NCBI GenBank assembly: GCA_937899305.1 | Contig: CALDJV010000467.1 | Coordinates: 1-10,287 of the forward strand | Source: an uncultured Cytophagaceae bacterium | GTDB taxonomy: Bacteria > Bacteroidota > Bacteroidia > Cytophagales > Microscillaceae | Reading direction: 5' to 3' | Length of the DNA stretch: 10,287 nt | Made by a program: the position numbers and the translations under genes | Shown here: positions 5,213-10,287 of the stretch, piece after piece | Layout of the letters: each line of letters starts with the position of its first letter | Numbering within the stretch: position 1 is the stretch's first letter | The notes under the pieces: model-generated | The model's input: the letters and a program-made list of their open reading frames with translations, nothing else | What the model was told of the DNA's origin: nothing | Database searches by the model: none

Positions 5213-8098
5213 ATGAGAACCTGGAAATATACATTGATCTTGTGCAGCCTTTTTTTATACACTACTGCACAAGCCCAGGATAAAATGCCGGACAGTATTC
5301 AAAAGTTATGGAATCAGGCCGATGCCTTCCAGCAAGAAAAAAACTACCAAAAAGCCAGTGATACATTTACCCAGGCGCTTGATGTATTTTTGCCTCAAAA
5401 AAACCACCCCCAATACCAATTGATCTTAGCTCGCCTGTATTTTCGCATAGGCTTGAATAATTCTCCCAATCACTTGGTAAAGTTTCCGGTGTTTTATGAA
5501 TACATGAAAAAAGCCGCCCAAGCCATCCAACAAACCAAGGATACTCAATATAAACCCGAAATTTTATATCAAGCGGGTATTGCCTATTACTATTTTCGCC
5601 AATATGACGAAGCCCTCTCGATGACCGAAGCATCTCTAAGTTTGATAAAAGTTAAAGCAAACCCCATCACCGAAGCTAAAGTGTCGGGATTGGTGGGGCG
5701 TTTGTATATGGTCAAAGCACAATACGATGAAGCCCGAATATATTTTGAGAAAGTAAGTCGCATAGTTGAAACATTACCAGACCAAAAAAATATGTTGGCG
5801 TATGCTTGTTTTAACCTAGCACTACTCTACCAAACCATTGGTAAACACGAATTGGCGGTAACATACCACAAACGTTCTATAGATGCTTATAAAGAATATT
5901 ATGGTCCTGATTCTGAAGCTTTTAGGCTTATTTCGGGGTATTACACGTTGGCTGATTTGTATGTGGTATTAGAAAAACCCAAAGAAGCCCGCCTGTATAT
6001 GGAAAAGATTTTTCAGGCAGATGGCCCCAAGGTGCAAAAGCAGCGAGGAGGACATTATTATCTCAAAGGGAGGGTATTGCATTTAGAAAAAAAATTCAAA
6101 GAAGCCATCAAAGCTTACAAAACGGCAATCAAGTTACAAGAAGCAATCTTTGGTACTGAGCCTATGGAGAATGCGGAAATCTATCGGATGATGAGTAATT
6201 CTTACCGTGATGACTACCAATTTGATTTGGCTTTCGAGACCGTACAAAAAACTTTGATTCTGAACAACCACCAGTTTTCATCTAAAGACATCCACCAGCA
6301 TCCTAGTATGGCAGGGGTTGCCTCCAAAGAAACCCAAACTTTTGCCTTGGCAGGAAAAGCTGCCATTTGGAAAGCAAAGTATGATAAAACTGCCCAATTG
6401 GATGACCTCAAAAAATCGTTGGAAGTGTATCGTTTTGTACTCAAGCAAATCAAGGAATGGAGGTTGAGCCAAGAAAATGAAAATAACTTGTTGATTGTGT
6501 TGCAATATTCTCGTTTCATTTTTGTGGAAGCGATTGAGGTATTGCACGAAATGCATCGTAAAACCAAGGATTTGGCCTACATTCGGGAAGCTTTCGATGT
6601 GGCAGAACAGAATAAGTCTTATGTATTGTTGAGGTCATTACACCTTACCAGTCAATCGAACCGACAGGGGGTAAGTCAATTTGAACGAACCCTAGCCCAA
6701 ACCATTGCCCAAACTAAAGAAGCATTGCAAGCTGCGGAAGGGCAACCCCGGCCTGACAAAAAACAAGTCAATACCCTGAAAGAACAAATGTTTGCCTTGA
6801 CTACCCGTAGAGATAGTTTACAAAATGTCTATAAACGCATTGCTCCCGAATATTATCGCACCAAATACCGCTTTGAAATCGCCTCGGCCCAAGCCATCCA
6901 GCAACGCCTACTCACCCCCCAACAAACGCTGATAGAGTATGTGTTAGGGGAAAAACAACTGTTCATTTTTACCCTTACCAAAAACCATTTGGCACTTAAA
7001 AAAATTAGCCTCCCTCCCAATTTTGAAGCGGATATCAGGGCATTTAGAAACAGCATTACCGAAAAAAACTTCTCTGATTTTGTTCGTCTGGGTCACTATT
7101 TTTACAAGCTCTTGGTCAAAGGTGTACCAATTGCGGACGCTACCCAAAAGCTTTGGATTGTGCCCGATGGCATCTTGTATTACCTCCCTTGGGAAAGCTT
7201 GCTGATGACTTCTGCTCCATCCAAAGCCGCCAATTACAGCAATCTGGCTTACCTGCTCAAAAAATACGTCATCAGTTACGATTATTCGGCCAACTTGATT
7301 TACAGTAAGCGAATGTTGCCGCTTAAGTTGAACAAGGAAAAGTTGCTGGCTTTTTCACCTGATTTCAAGGCCCAATTGGCGGTAAATAACGCTAAAAACC
7401 GCGATAAGCTACGGGATGACCTCAGTGAATTGAAGGGAGCTCAACAAGAAGTGAAAGCCCTGGATGCCTTGTACAGAGGCCAATTGTTTGTAGGGCAACG
7501 GGCTACCGAACGTGAATTTAAAAACAACCTTGCGAATGGATCGGTACTACACTTGGCCACCCATGCCATTGTAGACGATGACCGTCCGGCTTATTCTCGC
7601 TTGTTGTTCAGTTTGTCGGGGCAAGATACCTTGAATGATGGCTACCTGCATGCTTATGAATTGTATAATCTAAAACTCAAGGCCGAATTGGTTACTCTGA
7701 GCGCTTGCAATACTGGCTTTGGTAAAATACAGTCGGGCGAAGGAGTGATGAGTCTTGGGCGGGCTTTTGCTTATGCGGGCAGCCCCAATGTATTGATGAG
7801 CCTATGGAGCGTGCCCGACCAAAGCACGTCGCAGATTATGATTGCATTTTATAAAAATCTGGCCGATGGGATGCCCAAAGACATGGCCCTACAAAAGGCG
7901 AAACTGGCTTACATTGAGTCGGCCGACAACCTGGCCAACAATCCGTTTTACTGGAGCAGCTTTGTGCTCATTGGCGATCCCAAACCGCTGAGTTTGCAGC
8001 CGCAAAAGCCGTTTTATCTGAAAAGTATGTTTCTTTGGTTTGCCGGGATATTACTTATTGGAGGTATATTTTTTATTGTTTTCCGACGTTATGTATAG
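5213..8098 (+). CDS. exported, membrane-anchored TPR-CHAT protease-like protein
   Basis: This 961-residue protein is a caspase-like (clan CD) CHAT peptidase fused to TPRs. The ATG at 5213 is preferred over an in-frame TTG at 5201 because it opens directly on a Sec signal peptide (MRTWKYTLILCSLFLYTTAQ, AQA cleavage at about 21). About seven TPR units follow between residues 27 and 345, then a helical linker to about 480 and a coiled-coil-like stretch at about 495-550. The CHAT domain spans about 560-925 with the expected dyad: H784 in HLATHA and C832 in LSACNTG. GEGVMSLGRAFAYAG, VLMSLWSVPD and FYWSSFVLIGDP complete the signature. Residues 939-957 form a transmembrane helix followed by RRYV. 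Signal peptide plus C-terminal anchor with a basic tail implies that TPRs and protease face the periplasm. CHAT peptidases are usually switched on by partner binding to their TPRs; substrate unknown. An 87-residue coiled-coil gene follows. Confidence 0.92.
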   Translation: MRTWKYTLILCSLFLYTTAQAQDKMPDSIQKLWNQADAFQQEKNYQKASDTFTQALDVFLPQKNHPQYQLILARLYFRIGLNNSPNHLVKFPVFYEYMKKAAQAIQQTKDTQYKPEILYQAGIAYYYFRQYDEALSMTEASLSLIKVKANPITEAKVSGLVGRLYMVKAQYDEARIYFEKVSRIVETLPDQKNMLAYACFNLALLYQTIGKHELAVTYHKRSIDAYKEYYGPDSEAFRLISGYYTLADLYVVLEKPKEARLYMEKIFQADGPKVQKQRGGHYYLKGRVLHLEKKFKEAIKAYKTAIKLQEAIFGTEPMENAEIYRMMSNSYRDDYQFDLAFETVQKTLILNNHQFSSKDIHQHPSMAGVASKETQTFALAGKAAIWKAKYDKTAQLDDLKKSLEVYRFVLKQIKEWRLSQENENNLLIVLQYSRFIFVEAIEVLHEMHRKTKDLAYIREAFDVAEQNKSYVLLRSLHLTSQSNRQGVSQFERTLAQTIAQTKEALQAAEGQPRPDKKQVNTLKEQMFALTTRRDSLQNVYKRIAPEYYRTKYRFEIASAQAIQQRLLTPQQTLIEYVLGEKQLFIFTLTKNHLALKKISLPPNFEADIRAFRNSITEKNFSDFVRLGHYFYKLLVKGVPIADATQKLWIVPDGILYYLPWESLLMTSAPSKAANYSNLAYLLKKYVISYDYSANLIYSKRMLPLKLNKEKLLAFSPDFKAQLAVNNAKNRDKLRDDLSELKGAQQEVKALDALYRGQLFVGQRATEREFKNNLANGSVLHLATHAIVDDDRPAYSRLLFSLSGQDTLNDGYLHAYELYNLKLKAELVTLSACNTGFGKIQSGEGVMSLGRAFAYAGSPNVLMSLWSVPDQSTSQIMIAFYKNLADGMPKDMALQKAKLAYIESADNLANNPFYWSSFVLIGDPKPLSLQPQKPFYLKSMFLWFAGILLIGGIFFIVFRRYV

Positions 8099-8119
8099 GT
8101 GTAGTAAAACTTGCAGAAG

Positions 8120-8154
8120 TTGATCAAATTTACTAAATTAAACATTTTGATCAA
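8120..8154 (+). repeat. paired TTGATCAA palindromes between the CHAT and coiled-coil genes
   Basis: TTGATCAA, a perfect palindrome, occurs at 8120-8127 and 8147-8154, with centres 27 bases apart. Extended by one base they form a 9-base inverted repeat (8120-8128 and 8146-8154) with a 17-base loop. The pair fills much of the 69-base gap before the coiled-coil gene. It could be a dimeric protein-binding site or an intercistronic hairpin that tunes expression of the second gene. Confidence 0.45.
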
Positions 8155-8167
8155 ACATCTAAACAAT

Positions 8168-8431
8168 ATGAACAACGAAGACAAGATATTGGAGTTACTC
8201 GCCGAAAGTTTGCAAAAATTAGATCAACAAGGTGAAACATTGAACAAACACGGTGAAATTCTGGAAACCCATGGCACCCAAATTCAAAAGTTAGTGAATG
8301 TGCAAGTTACCCAAACCGAAATTATGCGGCGAATGGCCGATGACATCAACGAACTCAAAAATCGAGATGTAGGAATAGAAGATTTGGAAAAACGGGTGTC
8401 GGAACTGGAAAGATACACAGGTAAAAAATAA
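8168..8431 (+). CDS. small coiled-coil protein downstream of TPR-CHAT
   Basis: This 87-residue soluble protein has no signal peptide or membrane segment. The ATG at 8168 (MNNEDKILELLAESLQKLDQ) is preferred over an in-frame TTG at 8111: it gives a clean helical start and leaves the TTGATCAA repeats outside the gene. Residues 3-50 follow heptads, with a visible seven-residue repeat QGETLNK / HGEILET / HGTQIQK. A second helical segment ends in LEKRVSELERY. It resembles the short HGxxL-heptad coiled-coil proteins common in Cytophagales, whose function I do not know. It shares strand with the CHAT gene after 69 bases and has no obvious promoter of its own, so co-transcription is likely. The lack of an export signal places it opposite the membrane from the periplasmic CHAT domain, which argues against a simple direct complex. 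Confidence 0.8.
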   Translation: MNNEDKILELLAESLQKLDQQGETLNKHGEILETHGTQIQKLVNVQVTQTEIMRRMADDINELKNRDVGIEDLEKRVSELERYTGKK

Positions 8432-8436
8432 GTACT

Positions 8437-8474
8437 AAAAAAGCCCTTGAGTAGGGTTATCTTCTCAAGGGCTT
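8437..8474 (-). terminator. strong intrinsic terminator of fadD, possibly bidirectional
   Basis: AAGCCCTTGAG (8441-8451) and CTCAAGGGCTT (8464-8474) are a perfect 11-base inverted repeat with a 12-base loop. Read on the minus strand, six T residues (8442-8437, partly inside the stem) follow the GC-rich stem, the classic form for ending the fadD transcript. The stem starts 9 bases after the stop of the coiled-coil gene and could also stop plus-strand transcripts, though no T-run follows on that side. Confidence 0.85.
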
Positions 8475-8496
8475 GTCATATGTTATTATCAAGGTT

Positions 8497-10176
8497 TTAA
8501 GACTCTTGCTTTGCTTTTAGTTCGTCTTTCAACTTCTTACGCAAGATTTTCCCCACGTTAGATTTGGGCAATTCTGCCCTAAATTCTACCTCTTTGGGTA
8601 CTTTGTAACCCGCCAAATTATCTTTACAATAGGCAATCACCTCGGTTTCGGTCAGGTTGGCGTCCTTCTTCACCACGTATACCTTCACTCGTTCAGTAGC
8701 TTTAGCGTCAGGAATTCCAATGGCAGCTACCTCTAGCACTCCGTCATGTCCGGCCACTACATCTTCTACTTCGTTGGGGTATACATTAAAGCCCGATACC
8801 AAAATCATGTCTTTTTTGCGATCTACAATGCGAAAGAATCCATCGGGCTCCATGAGGCCAATATCGCCAGTGCGGAACCAGCCATCGGGGAAGAAACATT
8901 TTTTGGTTTCATCGTCACGACCATAGTAACCGCTCATTACTTGCGGGCCTCGAGCACAAATCTCACCAGGTTCTCCCTGCGCTACTTCGTTGCCTTCGTC
9001 GTCCATAATTTTAAGCTCAGTACCAGGCACAGGCAAACCAATGCAACCAATGCGCACGTTGCCATCCAAGGGATTACAAGACAATACTGGAGAAGTTTCG
9101 CTCAATCCGTATCCTTCGGCCACCTTCACCCCAGTCACTTTTTCCCAACGTTCGGCTACGGGTTTTTGCACCGCCATTCCTCCGGCTACTACAAACTTGG
9201 TTTGAGACCAATCTACTTGATTAAAGTCAGCATTGTTCAACAATCCGTTAAACAAAGTGTTTAATCCGGTAAACAAGGTAGGAGGGTTTTTCAATAATGT
9301 TTTTACAAATCCTGGCATGTCGCGAGGGTTGGTCACCAATACACTTTTGGCTCCTACGTGGGCCATCAACAAACAATTGACAGTAAGTGCAAATACATGG
9401 TATAACGGCAAGGCGGTAATCATGATTTCATTGCCTTCTTCCAACCCAATGAACCATTCTTTGTTTTGGGTGAGATTGGCCACAATGTTACGATGACTCA
9501 AAGTAGCTCCTTTCGATACCCCAGTAGTTCCTCCAGTATATTGCAAAAATGCCGTATCTGTATTCACTAAGGTAGGCGCATTGAAACTCATGCTACGACC
9601 CTTACGCAACGTATCTTTCAAGCGGAGCATACCAGGAATACGGAAGGCGGGCACCATTTTCTTGAAATATTTTACAGCGGTATTTACTAGCAACCCTTTG
9701 ATGGTTCCTAGCATATCCCCAATTTCAGACACAATTACATTCTTGATCTTGGTTTCAGGCAGGGCTTGCTGTAGCTTGTCGGCAAAATTGGCCAAAATCA
9801 CGACCGTTTCTACCCCAGCATCATTGTATTGATGCACCATTTCGCGCACAGTGTACAACGGATTTACATTGACAACGATCAGCCCAGCCCGCAAAGCACC
9901 AAACAATACTACTGGATATTGTAACACATTGGGCATTTGAATACCCAAACGATCTCCTTTTTTGAGGCCAAGGCTTTGCAAATAAGCTGCAAAACTTTTG
10001 GAATGTTCATCAAGCTGTTGGTAGGTAAGCTCTACCCCCATGTTTGAATAGGCTGGTTTGTTGGCAAACTTTTGAAAACTCTCCTCAAGTATTGCTACAA
10101 GTGAACTATATTTATCTGGGTCTATTTCTTTTGCTACCCCTTGCGGGTAATTTTGATGCCAAGGAAAATCCGCCAT
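8497..10176 (-). CDS. fadD: long-chain-fatty-acid--CoA ligase (FadD type)
   Basis: This 559-residue enzyme would activate long-chain fatty acids with ATP and CoA to acyl-CoA via an acyl-adenylate, feeding beta-oxidation or lipid synthesis; it is probably cytoplasmic or peripheral to the inner membrane. All adenylate-forming motifs are present: P-loop YTGGTTGVSKG (213-223), ALPLYHVFAL, GYGLSE with E360, TGD ending at D438, DRKKDMILVSGFNVYPNE, and the C-terminal catalytic lysine K543 in KSNVGKILR. From memory the protein follows E. coli FadD (561 residues) almost without gaps. Shared features are the AAYLQ.LGLKKGDR and NVNPLYT blocks, NTLFN.LLNN, and the same position for Y213. Start at the ATG at 10176 gives the normal FadD N-terminus. 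The gene stands alone in this window, ends in a strong hairpin, and converges with the coiled-coil gene. Confidence 0.96.
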   Translation of the reverse strand: MADFPWHQNYPQGVAKEIDPDKYSSLVAILEESFQKFANKPAYSNMGVELTYQQLDEHSKSFAAYLQSLGLKKGDRLGIQMPNVLQYPVVLFGALRAGLIVVNVNPLYTVREMVHQYNDAGVETVVILANFADKLQQALPETKIKNVIVSEIGDMLGTIKGLLVNTAVKYFKKMVPAFRIPGMLRLKDTLRKGRSMSFNAPTLVNTDTAFLQYTGGTTGVSKGATLSHRNIVANLTQNKEWFIGLEEGNEIMITALPLYHVFALTVNCLLMAHVGAKSVLVTNPRDMPGFVKTLLKNPPTLFTGLNTLFNGLLNNADFNQVDWSQTKFVVAGGMAVQKPVAERWEKVTGVKVAEGYGLSETSPVLSCNPLDGNVRIGCIGLPVPGTELKIMDDEGNEVAQGEPGEICARGPQVMSGYYGRDDETKKCFFPDGWFRTGDIGLMEPDGFFRIVDRKKDMILVSGFNVYPNEVEDVVAGHDGVLEVAAIGIPDAKATERVKVYVVKKDANLTETEVIAYCKDNLAGYKVPKEVEFRAELPKSNVGKILRKKLKDELKAKQES

Positions 10177-10287
10177 CGCGTCTATTTTTTCGTTATTAAA
10201 AGATATTATTTTATTGCTTTAAAGATAAGTCTAATTTTTGTGTAAATTAATTATAAAAACAATCATTTTATTTTGTAACGGGATTTT
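10177..10287 (-). promoter_or_regulatory. upstream region of fadD
   Basis: This is a very AT-rich leader and promoter region. On the minus strand, TATCTTTA at 10227-10220 is one base from the TAnnTTTG consensus and 43 bases before the ATG, but no TTG box lies 19-21 bases upstream. No FadR-like or other operator is recognisable. The neighbouring gene is outside the window. Confidence 0.25.

Noticed and set aside
6214..6567. 117-codon minus-strand ORF inside the TPR-CHAT gene
   Set aside because: It lies antisense to the TPR/helical region, with no recognisable domain or promoter.
5213..8098. Craspase-like (Csx29) CRISPR-linked TPR-CHAT protein
   Set aside because: No Cas genes or CRISPR repeats are present, and the protein has a signal peptide and membrane anchor, unlike Csx29.
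8111..8167. TTG at 8111 as the start of the coiled-coil gene
   Set aside because: It would add 19 residues across the TTGATCAA repeats, outside the coiled coil. The ATG at 8168 gives a natural start.
8168..8431. Coiled-coil gene as a gasdermin substrate of the CHAT protease
   Set aside because: It is 87 residues of heptad coiled coil, with no hydrophobic pore-forming N-terminal domain; bacterial gasdermins are much larger.
8746..9264. 172-codon plus-strand ORF within fadD
   Set aside because: It lies antisense to a clear fadD and has no recognisable domain; it is a shadow of the codon pattern of that gene.

Overview
The window looks like chromosomal DNA of a marine, gliding-type Bacteroidota (Cytophagales). 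The signs are AT-rich intergenic DNA, no Shine-Dalgarno sequences ahead of the starts, promoter-like TAnnTTTG boxes with an upstream TTG, and a mix of TPR-CHAT, leucine-rich-repeat and small coiled-coil proteins. Microscilla marina or a close relative is my best guess, but that comes from memory of its protein repertoire and not from any search.

Layout. Positions 1-1202 hold no intact gene; the minus strand may carry a heavily decayed response-regulator-like remnant. An exported thioredoxin-fold (redoxin) protein (1203-1889, +) converges on an ABC-transporter ATPase (2073-2780, -), with a long perfect inverted repeat between them. A leucine-rich-repeat protein (2905-4005, +) follows; it has a near-consensus promoter, a duplicated start context and a tiny upstream ORF. 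It converges on a polytopic membrane protein (4064-5026, -) that resembles the permease partner of ABC-2 type exporters. The LRR gene therefore sits, in opposite orientation, between two genes that probably form one transporter.

The largest gene (start 5213, end 8098, +) encodes an exported, C-terminally membrane-anchored TPR-CHAT protein with an intact His/Cys protease dyad. An 87-residue coiled-coil protein (8168-8431, +) follows 69 bases downstream and may be co-transcribed. A strong hairpin with a T-run separates it from a converging fadD-type long-chain acyl-CoA synthetase (8497-10176, -).

How they may work together. The ATPase and the membrane protein are likely one exporter. The TPR-CHAT protein and the coiled-coil protein are a candidate two-gene unit in which a TPR sensor controls a caspase-like protease on the periplasmic side of the inner membrane; partner and substrate are unknown. 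The redoxin and FadD look like independent housekeeping functions. No RNA genes, CRISPR arrays or intact mobile elements were recognised.
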